Assembly (NCBI GenBank): GCA_002897695.1 | Contig: BDTG01000019.1 | Coordinates: 1 to 64,000 of the forward strand | Reading direction: 5' to 3' | Length of the DNA stretch: 64,000 bases | Source: a bacterium BMS3Abin14 | GTDB lineage: Bacteria > BMS3Abin14 | Notes under the pieces: generated by a model | Database searches by the model: none | What the model was told of the DNA's origin: nothing | Seen by the model: only the letters and a program-made list of their open reading frames with translations | Shown: in pieces, positions 34,587 to 43,398 of the stretch | Layout of the letters: each line of letters begins with the position of its first letter | Position numbering within the stretch: the first letter of the stretch is position 1 | Position numbers and translations under genes: made by a program

Positions 34587-36011
34587 CTACTCCCCGGTTT
34601 CAGGCTGAAGCTCCTCGCCCATCATATAAGCCTGCATGGCCGAAGATGCCTTCCTGCCGTCACCCATGGCCAGGATAACCGTGGCCGCTCCCCGAACGAT
34701 ATCTCCACCGGCATAAACACCCGGCAGGCTCGTGGCCCCCGTCTCCTCGTCCACCTCCACGTACCCCCACTTGTTAAGTTTCAGACCGGGTGTGGATTTG
34801 GTGAGAAGCGGGTTGGCTCCCGTTCCCACTGCCACGATGACGATGTCCGCATCGAAAATGTATTCCGAGCCCTTGATGGGCACGGGCCGGCGCCGGCCGG
34901 ACTCATCCGGTTCCCCGAGTTCCATGCGAAGACACTCCATTCCCGTCACCGCACCATCATCGTTGCCGATTATGCGAACAGGGTTGGTCAGAAGGTTGAA
35001 TATTATTCCCTCTTCCTGGGCATGATGGATCTCCTCGATTCGAGCGGGCATTTCCTTCATTGAACGCCTGTAGACGATATTCACCTCGGCTCCAATTCTC
35101 AGGGCGGTCCGTGCTGAATCCATGGCCACGTTGCCTCCCCCGATTACGGCAACCTTCCTGGCTTTTTTGAGCGGGGTGTCATTTTTGGGAAACAGATAGG
35201 CGCCCATGAGGTTGGATCGAGTCAGGTACTCGTTTGCGGAGTACACCCCGTTAAGGTTCTCACCCGGGATTCCCATGAAGCGGGGAAGTCCTGCGCCAAC
35301 CCCGAGAAAAGCAGCATCGAACCCCTGCTCCTCCATTAGTTCCCGGATAGTGAAGGTTTTACCAACCACAACGTTGGTCTCGATCTTCACACCCAGGGCC
35401 TCCAGATTGCTGATCTCGGCCTCGACAATCCCATTGGGGAGTCGGAACTCGGGGATCCCATAGACAAGAACACCGCCAGGCTTATGGAGAGCTTCAAAGA
35501 CGGTGACCTCATGGCCCTTGTATATCAGGTCGCCGGCAACTGTAAGACCCGCCGGCCCGGCGCCAACGACGGCCACCTTTTTCCCGGTCCGGGAGGGTAC
35601 TCCAGGGGTCTCGGACGCCTCCTGAGCCCGAGCCCAATCAGCGGCAAAACGTTCCAGTCGCCCTATGGCGACCGGTTCGTCCTTGACGCCTACAATGCAC
35701 AGGATTTCGCACTGGTCCTCCTGCGGACAAACCCTGCCGCAGACCGCCGGAAGGGCATTGCTTTCCTTGAGAACCCTGATGGCACGGGAGAAGTCGCCCT
35801 CCTCAATGCCATGGATAAACCCTGGAATGTCGATGCCAACCGGGCATCCCGCCACACATCTCGGCTTCTTGCACTGGATGCAGCGTGTTGCTTCCAACAT
35901 AGCCGTTTCCGGTGAAAATCCCAAAGGGACCTCGGAAAAGTTTTTTCTTCGTACATCCGGTGCCTGCTCCGGCATTCCCTGCCGCGGTATCTTCTCTTTT
36001 TTTTCAGCCAT
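34587..36011 (-). CDS. NfnB/GltD-like NADPH oxidoreductase large subunit
   Basis: A 474-aa flavoprotein: an N-terminal Fe-S domain with ATRCIQCKKPRCVAGCP and PAVCGRVCPQEDQCEILC, an FAD-binding motif (VAVVGAGPAGLTVAGDLI) and an NADPH-binding motif (VAVIGGGNVAMDSARTAL), ending GVYAGGDIVRGAATVILAMG. Databases usually label it glutamate synthase small chain, but no large subunit (gltB) is present and it is paired with an FAD/NAD-binding subunit. That is the arrangement of NfnAB (ferredoxin-dependent transhydrogenase) and SudAB. Reaction inferred: NADPH formation from NADH plus reduced ferredoxin. Confidence 0.88.
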   Translation of the reverse strand: MAEKKEKIPRQGMPEQAPDVRRKNFSEVPLGFSPETAMLEATRCIQCKKPRCVAGCPVGIDIPGFIHGIEEGDFSRAIRVLKESNALPAVCGRVCPQEDQCEILCIVGVKDEPVAIGRLERFAADWARAQEASETPGVPSRTGKKVAVVGAGPAGLTVAGDLIYKGHEVTVFEALHKPGGVLVYGIPEFRLPNGIVEAEISNLEALGVKIETNVVVGKTFTIRELMEEQGFDAAFLGVGAGLPRFMGIPGENLNGVYSANEYLTRSNLMGAYLFPKNDTPLKKARKVAVIGGGNVAMDSARTALRIGAEVNIVYRRSMKEMPARIEEIHHAQEEGIIFNLLTNPVRIIGNDDGAVTGMECLRMELGEPDESGRRRPVPIKGSEYIFDADIVIVAVGTGANPLLTKSTPGLKLNKWGYVEVDEETGATSLPGVYAGGDIVRGAATVILAMGDGRKASSAMQAYMMGEELQPETGE

Positions 36012-36023
36012 GACCGTCCTTTT

Positions 36024-36854
36024 TCATGCGCTCACATAGGTGAAAGACTCGACTGCCTCGCGTTCTTCACTCAGATACATCCGTTGCCTGAGTCTCAACT
36101 CACCGAAATCAACCTGGTGCCCGTCAAAATCAGGGCCATCCACGCATACGAACCTCGTCTCGCCGCCTACAGTCACGCGGCAGGCGCCGCACATACCGGT
36201 CCCATCCACCATGATCGGGTTGAGACTGACCACGGTTTTAAGACCATAGGGCTTGGTCAACTTGCACACGTTCTCCATCATGGGCACCGGTCCGATGGCC
36301 ACTACCAGTTCGATGGGCGCACCCTTCCGGATAAGGCCCTCCAGAACGTTAGTGACGAACCCCTTCTGCCCATAGCTGCCGTCATCGGTGCATACCAGGA
36401 CCTCCGAACTGGCCTTCCTCATCTCGTCTTCCATGATAAGGAGGTCCCGGGTCCTGGCGCCCAGGATTGAAACCACCTTCGCTCCAACTTCAGTGAACCC
36501 GCGGGCGATGGGGTGAATCGGTGCTATGCCGATCCCGCCGCCAACGCATATAACCAGGCCCAGTTTTTCAATATGGCTTGGGATCCCGAGTGGACCGACA
36601 ACGTCGTCCAGAGCGTCCCCCGCAGACAGGCCGCCCATCATCATGGTTGTCTTGCCTACCTCTTGAAAGACAAGGGTGATGGTGCCGGCTGCAGGATCGG
36701 AATCGGCTATGGTCAGAGGAATCCTTTCTCCGCCCTCGCCGAATCTGGTCATCACGAACTGGCCCGGCAGCGTCTTCGCGGCAATATACGAGGCCTCCAC
36801 AACCATGGAATGTACATTGTGAGACAGTTTTTCTTTCTTTGTGATTTTATACAC
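36024..36854 (-). CDS. NfnA/SudB-like FAD/NAD(H)-binding subunit with [2Fe-2S] site
   Basis: A 276-aa ferredoxin-NADP reductase-type protein: RIPLTIADSDP (flavin site), LVICVGGGIGIAPIHPIARGF (nucleotide site) and a C-terminal cysteine cluster GTGMCGACRVTVGGETRFVCVDG for a [2Fe-2S] centre. It lies 12 bp upstream of the large-subunit gene in the NfnA-NfnB order. It is first in the leftward string that continues to polyprenyl synthase and AMMECR1. Confidence 0.88.
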   Translation of the reverse strand: MYKITKKEKLSHNVHSMVVEASYIAAKTLPGQFVMTRFGEGGERIPLTIADSDPAAGTITLVFQEVGKTTMMMGGLSAGDALDDVVGPLGIPSHIEKLGLVICVGGGIGIAPIHPIARGFTEVGAKVVSILGARTRDLLIMEDEMRKASSEVLVCTDDGSYGQKGFVTNVLEGLIRKGAPIELVVAIGPVPMMENVCKLTKPYGLKTVVSLNPIMVDGTGMCGACRVTVGGETRFVCVDGPDFDGHQVDFGELRLRQRMYLSEEREAVESFTYVSA

Positions 36855-37014
36855 CCTCTATTGTCTCCTCCCTTTATTGCTGTTATTCAGGGTTCACATC
36901 GAACAGACGGGACGGGGCTGTCGCGAAGACATAAGACTAACACGATTTTTATTCCGGTGCGACCCCCGGATTGATTGTTGACCTTCCACGCTGAACCGTG
37001 TTACCTCCTCATTC

Positions 37015-37608
37015 ATGAAAATTATCTCCGCGGCACTGCTGGACCAGGCCCATAATCCCAGCCAGATACCATCGCCCCCCTATCCCCAGGCGGCTGTTTT
37101 CGGAAGATCCAACGTCGGGAAATCGTCCCTTCTGGCCAAACTGATGTGCCGGCGCAAGCTTGTCAAGATCAGCTCGACCCCCGGCAAGACGAGGGCAATT
37201 TATTACTATCTCATTAACGAGGCCCTTCTTCTGGTTGACCTTCCGGGCTACGGTTTTTCCAAGGCCCCCAGAGCCGTCGCCAATCAGTGGCGATCCCTGG
37301 TGGAAGCCTATCTGGACAATGATCCTGGTCCGCGACTCGCCCTGCACCTTATTGATATAAGGCACTCCCCTACGAAGGATGACATCGCCGTTCACCGGAT
37401 ACTCGCTGACCGGTACATTCCCTGCGTAACCGTGGCAACGAAGGCTGACAAACTCTCGAGGTCCGCCGTTTCGCGCGCCACATCCGTTATCGGCAGGGAA
37501 TTGGGGGAACCGGTTGAACTCATCCTCCCCACGTCGGCAAAGGACTCGTCCATGTCCGCTGATCCCCTCTGGGACCGGATCCTCGAGGGAATCGGCCTGA
37601 CCCCCTGA
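37015..37608 (+). CDS. engB: Ribosome biogenesis GTPase EngB/YsxC
   Basis: A 197-aa TRAFAC GTPase needed for 50S assembly. Motifs: G1 GRSNVGKSSL, G2 region SSTPGKTRAIYYY, G3 DLPGYGFSK, G4 TKADKL, G5 TSAK. All are intact. The ribosome binding site is weak. It stands alone between two leftward operons. Confidence 0.95.
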   Translation: MKIISAALLDQAHNPSQIPSPPYPQAAVFGRSNVGKSSLLAKLMCRRKLVKISSTPGKTRAIYYYLINEALLLVDLPGYGFSKAPRAVANQWRSLVEAYLDNDPGPRLALHLIDIRHSPTKDDIAVHRILADRYIPCVTVATKADKLSRSAVSRATSVIGRELGEPVELILPTSAKDSSMSADPLWDRILEGIGLTP

Positions 37609-37627
37609 GCGGGGGATGGACAGGTAA

Positions 37628-38641
37628 TTACTGAGCGCCTGCAGTGGTGGTGCGGTGATAGGAACGGGGTTTATGGCAGCCAACAATGCACCTGCCGCCG
37701 TCTTTCAGCGGGGTGTAGTTAAGTGAATACATGGATATACCGTTTCTTGAATAATTACTGATCAGATTGAACTCCTGGGTAGATCCGTGAGGATCGTGGC
37801 ACATGGAACATGACCTCGCCTTTTCCCTTTTCACGATTCCGTACTTGTTCGGCACCAATGCCCCGACTACATGAACATTGTGAAGGTTTTTTTTGCCGTC
37901 CCTGAACCCGGTGGATTCGGCTTGCCCCGTTACCAGCGCGACATCATGACAGTCAAAGCACAGAGCGTACATCTTCTCGGAAAACCCTTTGGGGTATGGT
38001 TTGGTCTCGTACTCATCCTTCAACAGCTTTGGCCTGTTGCCGGCGTGAGGGAAATGGCAGTCGGTGCAGTCTCCATCGGAAAGAGCCGTATGAAGGACAC
38101 TGTCATTCATGTTCGGGACATCGTGGCACTCTGCGCACAGGGCTGGTGGATTTTCCACCAGAAGGTGGTCATTTTTTGACGAGTGGGGGTCGTGGCAGTC
38201 CGTACAGCCGCCATCCATCGCCGCCTCGTGGACAACGGGACCGTCCAGCTTGTCGTCATGGCAATCCAGACAGAGGTTCTTCGGCGACTCCACCAGAAGA
38301 TTTTTATTGACCGAACTGTGGGGGTTGTGACAATCGAGGCACCCGTCATCCTCAATTATTGGATGGACCTTGCCCTTATCCGCCGGATCATCGTGACACT
38401 GCAGGCAAAGGGCTTCCCCTTCCTCCACCAGAACAAGCTTTCCGTCGTCGCCGTGATCGTCGTGGCACGAGGAACAGTCATCCTCAGCGAAGGGCGGATG
38501 GACAACCGGCCGGGACTTGGCAGCAGAAAGCCAGTCGGAATGACACTCCGAGCATTCACCCCGGGCAACAGCCAGGGAGGGAATTACCGTAATTGTCAGA
38601 AGGACCAACGCTGTGAAAAAGAAGAATTTAATATGGCGCAC
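37628..38641 (-). CDS. Periplasmic multihaem cytochrome c with ten CXXCH plus one CX3CH motif
   Basis: A 337-aa exported cytochrome (signal FFFFTALVLLTITVIPSLAVA). I count ten CXXCH sites (CSECH, CSSCH, CLQCH, CLDCH twice, CTDCH twice, CAECH, CFDCH, CSMCH) and a C-terminal CIVGCH (CX3CH). The first eight lie in paired units of the type CLDCHNPHSS...LLVE...LCLDCHDD, the doubled-CXXCH domain. The GTG at 38641 has GAGGAG a few bases upstream; a TTG at 38653 overlaps that site. It is downstream of the 20-aa Cys-rich peptide gene on the same strand, about 155 bp away, so it could be part of the same transcript. Likely role: periplasmic electron transfer. Confidence 0.9.
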   Translation of the reverse strand: MRHIKFFFFTALVLLTITVIPSLAVARGECSECHSDWLSAAKSRPVVHPPFAEDDCSSCHDDHGDDGKLVLVEEGEALCLQCHDDPADKGKVHPIIEDDGCLDCHNPHSSVNKNLLVESPKNLCLDCHDDKLDGPVVHEAAMDGGCTDCHDPHSSKNDHLLVENPPALCAECHDVPNMNDSVLHTALSDGDCTDCHFPHAGNRPKLLKDEYETKPYPKGFSEKMYALCFDCHDVALVTGQAESTGFRDGKKNLHNVHVVGALVPNKYGIVKREKARSCSMCHDPHGSTQEFNLISNYSRNGISMYSLNYTPLKDGGRCIVGCHKPRSYHRTTTAGAQ

Positions 38642-38751
38642 GGGACTCCTCAATAATGCCTTTTCTTCCGCGAGCCCTCTTTACCAAAGAACATGAAATG
38701 CGTCAAGGTACATTTAGCCCCCCCCCATTAACACGATATCCATGCTACCAA

Positions 38752-38790
38752 GCCGGTTGAAATCGGAAAGGGCCGGCTCGAACCGGCTCC
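38752..38790 (-). repeat. GCCGG-rich stem-loop after the Cys-rich peptide gene
   Basis: On the transcript, GAGCCGGTT pairs with AACCGGCTT, and inside it GCCGG can also pair with CCGGC around TTCGAG. It starts about 10 nt after the peptide stop codon. There is no T tract, so it is more likely an mRNA-stabilising or partial-termination structure between peptide and cytochrome genes. Confidence 0.55.
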
Positions 38791-38795
38791 AAACC

Positions 38796-38858
38796 TCAGC
38801 AACTGGAGCAGCACTTGCACAATCCCCTGCTCTTTTTTGAGACCTTAATCAGCTTCAT
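38796..38858 (-). CDS. 20-residue Cys-rich peptide, probable radical SAM substrate (RiPP precursor candidate)
   Basis: The frame encodes MKLIKVSKKSRGLCKCCSSC: a basic N-terminal half and a C-terminal core with four cysteines (C14, C16, C17, C20). It is too short for ordinary gene calling, but the ATG is preceded by AAAGGAGGTGA at 8-nt spacing, about the strongest ribosome binding site in the window. It lies 87 bp after a radical SAM/SPASM gene on the same strand. Short Cys-rich peptides beside SPASM enzymes are the pattern of ribosomally made, post-translationally modified peptides (for example geopeptide-type pairs in Geobacter), where Cys residues are typically cross-linked. Whether this belongs to a named family I cannot tell. 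Confidence 0.7.
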   Translation of the reverse strand: MKLIKVSKKSRGLCKCCSSC

Positions 38859-38945
38859 GACCTTCACCTCCTTTCAGATCAGCATAACGCAATCTTCAAA
38901 CGGATGAACTTTCCAACAGCCAAGAGCGCTCAGGGTACCAGATAA

Positions 38946-40091
38946 TCACCATTTCTTCCAGTCCACTCCTCTTGCCAGACATTGAACGACATCCGGCCCC
39001 AAAGGTTCACCTGTCATCACCTCTGCCCGAAAGCGGCAGCCGCCGCCGCAATCCTCCAGCTGATCGCACCCGCACTGCAGGCCCGAAAGCGGCAGATGAT
39101 CTATCTTCATCCATGCGCCGGCAAGTCCCTCACGCACATACCCCACAGCGCGCTCCCTGTAAAAACCGCACTTGGCTGCCACTCCATCCGGAAAGACCGT
39201 CATAAGGTGTGCGCCGCAGGCCAGTCCGTCGGCGCCCCCATGGTATCCCCCCCCGAACCCAAAACGAAGCCTTTCGGCCATAGCCCGGAGAAAGGTCCCG
39301 TCCTTTTCCTCACCGCCGGCCCATCTACCGGAGCGGCATGGGATGTCGATGTTCCATTCAGTGATTCCCATATCGATGATGAAACGCGAGAGCCTTTTGA
39401 AATCGTTCATGTTGCCGCGGTGGACCATGGTAGCCACGGCAACGGGAACCCCCTCGCCCTGAAGGGCCTCGATACCCGCAACCACACGTCTGAATGACCC
39501 CTCGCCCCTCAATCGGTCATGGCCGCCTTCCATGCCGTCCAGGGAGATCTGCACCTGGTCGAACATTGCTAAATTTTCGGCCATCGCAGAGTTTATCTTT
39601 TCTCCGTGTGTCAGAAGAACAGTTCTCAGCAGCCGCCCTTCCAGTACTTCGAGGACTTCCTCAAACCTGGGGCTGCAAAGAGGTTCTCCACCGGAAACCA
39701 TGACCTTCAACCCCTGCATGAACTCGAATTCATGGAGAATATTCCCTATCTCGCCGGCGGACATATCCACAGGGGCAGCCGGGCCCAGATAGCAATGACG
39801 GCATCTCTTGTCGCATCGCCCCGTAATCTGAAGTTCCAGGTATCTCAGGGACGGCAGGGGGGAAGATCCCCCAACCCAGGCCGCAGTACGCCTTGCTTCA
39901 GTCTGAACGAGGCCTTCTTTTTCCAGAAGCGCCGCAGCCTCATCGTCCCTTGACTCCCCATCGGACATCGCCCTGATGCGGTCAAAGGACTCCCGGCTCA
40001 ACAGATATATATCATCCGTTTTTGAGTCATAGAGCGCCGGTTCCTCGATGTCTTTCAGAAAACAGCCGTCCTTGAGGTATGTGCGGATCAT
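38946..40091 (-). CDS. Radical SAM/SPASM peptide maturase with N-terminal RRE-like domain
   Basis: A 381-aa enzyme. Residues ~1-65 (MIRTYLKDGCFLKDIEEP, DDIYLLSRESFDRIRAM, AAALLEKEGLVQ) look like a PqqD-like peptide-recognition domain. The radical SAM core has the [4Fe-4S] motif GRCDKRCRHCYLG (CxxxCxxC), VMVSGGEP (SAM) and VQISLDG. The C-terminal SPASM part has CGAHLMTVFPDGVAAKCGF and LQCGCDQLEDCGGGC with a last Cys in VVQCLARG, enough for two auxiliary clusters. The ATG at 40091 has AAAGGTG at ~6-nt spacing; in-frame starts at 40130 and 40229 are weaker. It probably modifies the adjacent 20-aa peptide. Confidence 0.82.
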   Translation of the reverse strand: MIRTYLKDGCFLKDIEEPALYDSKTDDIYLLSRESFDRIRAMSDGESRDDEAAALLEKEGLVQTEARRTAAWVGGSSPLPSLRYLELQITGRCDKRCRHCYLGPAAPVDMSAGEIGNILHEFEFMQGLKVMVSGGEPLCSPRFEEVLEVLEGRLLRTVLLTHGEKINSAMAENLAMFDQVQISLDGMEGGHDRLRGEGSFRRVVAGIEALQGEGVPVAVATMVHRGNMNDFKRLSRFIIDMGITEWNIDIPCRSGRWAGGEEKDGTFLRAMAERLRFGFGGGYHGGADGLACGAHLMTVFPDGVAAKCGFYRERAVGYVREGLAGAWMKIDHLPLSGLQCGCDQLEDCGGGCRFRAEVMTGEPLGPDVVQCLARGVDWKKW

Positions 40092-40191
40092 ACGAACACC
40101 TTTAATATCTTTTACGAAAAACTTCACCATCAAAATACCCGACAATACCTGTTGCGCGACAGTCTCAAGGCGTTCAAGCTCGAGCGAGTTG

Positions 40192-40213
40192 CCTTCGCCA
40201 TAGAGGGCGAAGG
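40192..40213. repeat. Inverted repeat between divergent genes
   Basis: CCTTCGCC and GGCGAAGG form a perfect 8-bp stem with a 6-nt loop, between the divergent radical SAM gene and the response-regulator gene. Could be an operator or a transcript hairpin. Confidence 0.45.
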
Positions 40214-40264
40214 ATTTTCCCATCCCCATGGAGACATCAAATCGGCAATCAGAGGCAGAGAAAA

Positions 40265-40963
40265 ATGAGAATACTGCTCGTTGAAGATGATAAAAAGCTG
40301 TCCGGATATCTGAAAAAGGGCTTATTGGAGGAACAGTATGCCGTGGACATCTTCCATGATGGCATTGATGGCGCTTATTGGGCCAAAGAGATCAACTACG
40401 ATCTGATTATATTGGATATCATGCTTCCCCATAAAGACGGCATGACAATATGTAAAGAAATACGGCAGCAGGGAATAATCGTGCCGATTTTGATGCTTAC
40501 AGCAAAAGACGGCCTTGAGGACAGGGTGAAAGGACTTGATGCAGGCGCTGATGATTACCTGGCAAAACCGTTTTCCTTTGACGAACTCCTGGCAAGGGTT
40601 CGGGCTTTACTGCGTCGCTCCCAACAGTATCATAATCAGCAAAACGCCGGCACCCTGCGTGTCGCGGACCTGGAGCTTGACCCCATATCCCACACCGTCA
40701 TGCGTGCCGGCAAAAAAATCACCCTCACCGGCAAAGAATATGCCCTGCTGGAATATCTGATGAGAAATCCGGGAAAAATCGTCACCGAAACAAACATTTT
40801 TGACCATGTTTGGGACATGCAGGCAGAACCATTCACCAATGTGGTCAATGTGTATATTCACTATCTGCGCAACAAAGTAGACAAGGGGTTTGAGAAAAAA
40901 TTGATTTACACTGTTCGTTCCCTCGGATATGTGATGAAAGATGACAACGGTGATGATGATTAA
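40265..40963 (+). CDS. OmpR/PhoB-family response regulator
   Basis: A 232-aa two-domain regulator: receiver (MRILLVEDDKKLSGYL, acceptor Asp in LIILDIMLPHKDG, KPF) and a winged-helix output domain (DLELDPISHTVMRAGKKITLTGKEYALLEYL to YTVRSLGYVM). It resembles CusR/QseB/PmrA-type regulators. It is paired with the histidine kinase that follows and probably controls the exporter genes downstream. Base composition here is richer in A+T than in the flanks. Confidence 0.93.
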   Translation: MRILLVEDDKKLSGYLKKGLLEEQYAVDIFHDGIDGAYWAKEINYDLIILDIMLPHKDGMTICKEIRQQGIIVPILMLTAKDGLEDRVKGLDAGADDYLAKPFSFDELLARVRALLRRSQQYHNQQNAGTLRVADLELDPISHTVMRAGKKITLTGKEYALLEYLMRNPGKIVTETNIFDHVWDMQAEPFTNVVNVYIHYLRNKVDKGFEKKLIYTVRSLGYVMKDDNGDDD

Positions 40964-42423
40964 ATCCGTTCGGTTAAAACTTACGTTCTGGTATGTCGGG
41001 TCATTATGTTTTCTGCTGCTGCTCCTTGGACTCATTGTGTATTTCAGTCTTCAGGCTATTTTGACCGGAAATCTTGATAATGTGCTTCTTAATGGTGGAA
41101 AGATCTTTGAACAATCGTTCTCTGAGTATACGAAAGAGTTTCCAGGTGAACCCCGCAGTCTCTATACTATTGACAAAGGGAAAAAACATTATTTTGTCAA
41201 CACGATAGACGATGAGACAAAAGAGACCTTTTTTGTGAATACCGCGTATATACAACTCCTGGAATTCCCCCAAGCTGAAAAACGAACGTACTCCATGGTA
41301 GCAAGGACATCGTCCCTTAATAATCTGCTGCTGCCGCTTTCACCCAACGCCTATCAGGCCGTTGCTCGCCACACATCTTTTTACGAAACGATTCTCCGGC
41401 CGCTCCCTTTTCCGGTAAGAATGATCTCACTACCTGTATATGACAGGGACAATCGGCCGTATATTCTGCAGGTAGCCCTTTCGACACAACACATTGACAA
41501 CACGCTGGAGGGGCTATTATTTGTGTTCACCATGTTATTTCCAATTGTGCTGATTGTGACTGCGATTGCAGGGTATATTTTCATGAAACAGGCATTTTCT
41601 CCTGTTCGGCGCATGGTTTCCGTAACTCGTAAAATTACGTCGGAAGACCTGTCTCTCAGACTTGACTCGATTGACAGCCATGACGAAATTGGCGAACTGG
41701 CCGAAACATTTAATGCCATGATCGATCGTCTGGAACAGTCATTTCAACAAATTACCCAGTTTTCCGGCGATGTCTCCCACGAGCTAAGAACTCCTCTGGC
41801 GCAACTAAAGTGCAACGCGGATATCGCCTTGCGAAAACCGAGAACACCGGAAGGATATCAGCAGGTCCTGCACAATATAGTTGAAGATGCGGACCAACTT
41901 CAGAAAATCATAGGGGACCTGTTGTTTCTGGCCACAATGGATGTCAACAATTGTTCATCGTCGTTTGTGCCGGTCGCATTGCATGAGGTCTTTTTAGAGG
42001 TATTTGAAGCGATGCACGGGGTTGCTCGAAGGAAACACCTGACTTGCAGGTTCGAAGAGATGGACTTTGCCGAAATTATGGGTGACGGCAGTTTGCTGAA
42101 GAGGATGTTCACAAACCTGATATCCAATGCCATCAAATACACCCCCGCCGGAGGTGCGTATTACGTTTTCATTGCGTCAGGATGCAGGCGAATCTATCTT
42201 TACAATCTCAGATACCGGCATAGGTATCCCCGAGGAGGCGTTACCCTATATTTTCGATCGACTGTATCGGGTTGACCCTTCGCGCTCCCACGATACCGGC
42301 GGTTCCGGCCTTGGATTGGCAATTGTACGCAACATCATCGCTCTCCACCATGGGAAAATCTCGGCAGACAGTCCTCCCGGGCGTGGAACAACATTTCGTG
42401 TCTCATTTCCCCGTATCAGCTGA
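40953..42423 (+). pseudogene. Sensor histidine kinase, frameshifted in the ATPase domain
   Basis: The first part contains two membrane helices (FLLLLLGLIVYFSLQAIL and MLFPIVLIVTAIAGYIF) around a periplasmic domain, a HAMP domain and a dimerisation helix with the phospho-His (FSGDVSHELRTPLAQL). The frame is lost in LISNAIKYTP at a C5 run (42142-42146); removing one C gives NAIKYTPPEVRITFSLRQ and joins the rest of the ATPase domain (TISDTGIGIPEEALPYIFDRLYR, GGSGLGLAIVRNI). Without repair the kinase lacks its G boxes and should be inactive. A single-base homopolymer error in the assembly is a real alternative. Confidence 0.85.
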
Positions 42424-42469
42424 ATTGCAAACCCCCTCCTGAAGCTTTTTCCATTAGAGAATTCTAATC

Positions 42470-42506
42470 TTCCTTTAATGTTCGTTTAAGGTTCCCCCTG
42501 TATGCT
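42470..42506 (+). promoter_or_regulatory. Predicted response-regulator box and -10 element
   Basis: TTCCTTTAATG (42470-42480) and TTCGTTTAAGG (42481-42491) are direct repeats with 11-bp period, the spacing and TTTAA core typical of PmrA/QseB-type boxes. TATGCT follows at 42501-42506 as a possible -10. A box replacing the -35 would suit activation by the response regulator encoded at 40265. Confidence 0.5.
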
Positions 42507-42664
42507 TGTCTTGAAGTTGGAGATTTTCGTTCTTTTTAATCCGCAGGTAACGTTGCTCAGAACCGCTGCAACCCTGATAACGGGTCCAGTTTTGGGCAGG
42601 GGCCAATCCCGGGATCAATGTTCTTTGCCGCTGCATTGTTAACAGCAAATCGAGGAGAGCAGAT

Positions 42665-43309
42665 ATGTATCATTGTACGAGCAGAATGAACGCAACAATC
42701 ATAGTTACCGTAGTCCTGTTACTCATGCCTGGAATCAGTAATATATCGGCCTATGCAGGACAAGTAGATAGCGATGGTGACGGTATCTCGAATGTGGCGG
42801 AACAGATTCTGGGTACCAATCCGAAGAATCAGGATACGGATGGTGACGGCATTAACGATTTAAAGGATAAAACCCCCGTGTTCGCCAAGAACCCCATTGT
42901 CAATGCGGCTATGCGCAAGGGGTTTGAAATTGTAAATGCTATAGTGGAAAATAATTATGATCCCGCAGCGAAAAAGGACGCGAATGATCATTTGGAGATT
43001 ACGCTGAAAAATATTTCCGGCGCCGATTTGATCGGTTTTGAAGCCTATTGCACCATCAGGGACGTCGTTACAAAGAAGCAGGAAGGGTATTACGTTAAAT
43101 TACCGAACCTTGTTGTTAAAAAAAATAAGTCTGCCACGATTCATTTCGACAATACCAAAGGCCTGAATCACTTCGGTGAGAATGAAAACAGCATTTATCA
43201 CACCAGCAAGCACCCCAAGCTTTTTGAATTGACGATGAGTGTGCAGGAATATGCACCCGTGACGATTCAGATCAAGAAAGATGCGGGGGGTGTTGAACAG
43301 GCCGACTGA
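42665..43309 (+). CDS. Secreted protein with thrombospondin type 3-like Ca-binding repeats
   Basis: A 214-aa exported protein (signal IIVTVVLLLMPGISNISAYA). The mature N-terminus has two Asp-rich loops, DSDGDGISNVAEQILGTNP and DTDGDGINDLKDKTP, of the type that bind Ca2+. The rest is a beta-rich domain (ITLKNISGADLIGFEAYCTI, YVKLPNLVVKKNKSATIHF) reminiscent of immunoglobulin-like secreted domains. GAGGAG precedes the ATG. It follows the predicted regulator box after a ~155-nt leader and precedes the ABC exporter genes; perhaps an extracellular partner of that system. Confidence 0.75.
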   Translation: MYHCTSRMNATIIVTVVLLLMPGISNISAYAGQVDSDGDGISNVAEQILGTNPKNQDTDGDGINDLKDKTPVFAKNPIVNAAMRKGFEIVNAIVENNYDPAAKKDANDHLEITLKNISGADLIGFEAYCTIRDVVTKKQEGYYVKLPNLVVKKNKSATIHFDNTKGLNHFGENENSIYHTSKHPKLFELTMSVQEYAPVTIQIKKDAGGVEQAD

Positions 43310-43398
43310 TCAGTAACCGATGGAAGGAGCGCCAACGCAGAACATCGACAGTAAAGTTTCACGCCGGGATACTGAAACAATTATTTTCACGAATCCAC

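Noticed and set aside
34587-36011. Glutamate synthase small subunit
   Set aside because: No large subunit is present and the adjacent FAD/NAD-binding [2Fe-2S] subunit fits NfnAB or SudAB better, so the glutamate synthase label was not used.
38770-38790. tRNA T-arm-like GGTTCGAGCC
   Set aside because: The loop is one base short, and no acceptor, D or anticodon arms can be built around it.
38745-38798. Selenocysteine at the TGA that ends the 20-aa peptide, with the following hairpin as SECIS
   Set aside because: Read-through would add about 18 unremarkable residues to a TAG. The hairpin lacks an apical GGUC-type loop and a bulged U in the usual place, and a peptide ending in Cys is common for this type of substrate. 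Not excluded without checking selC/selB and homologues.
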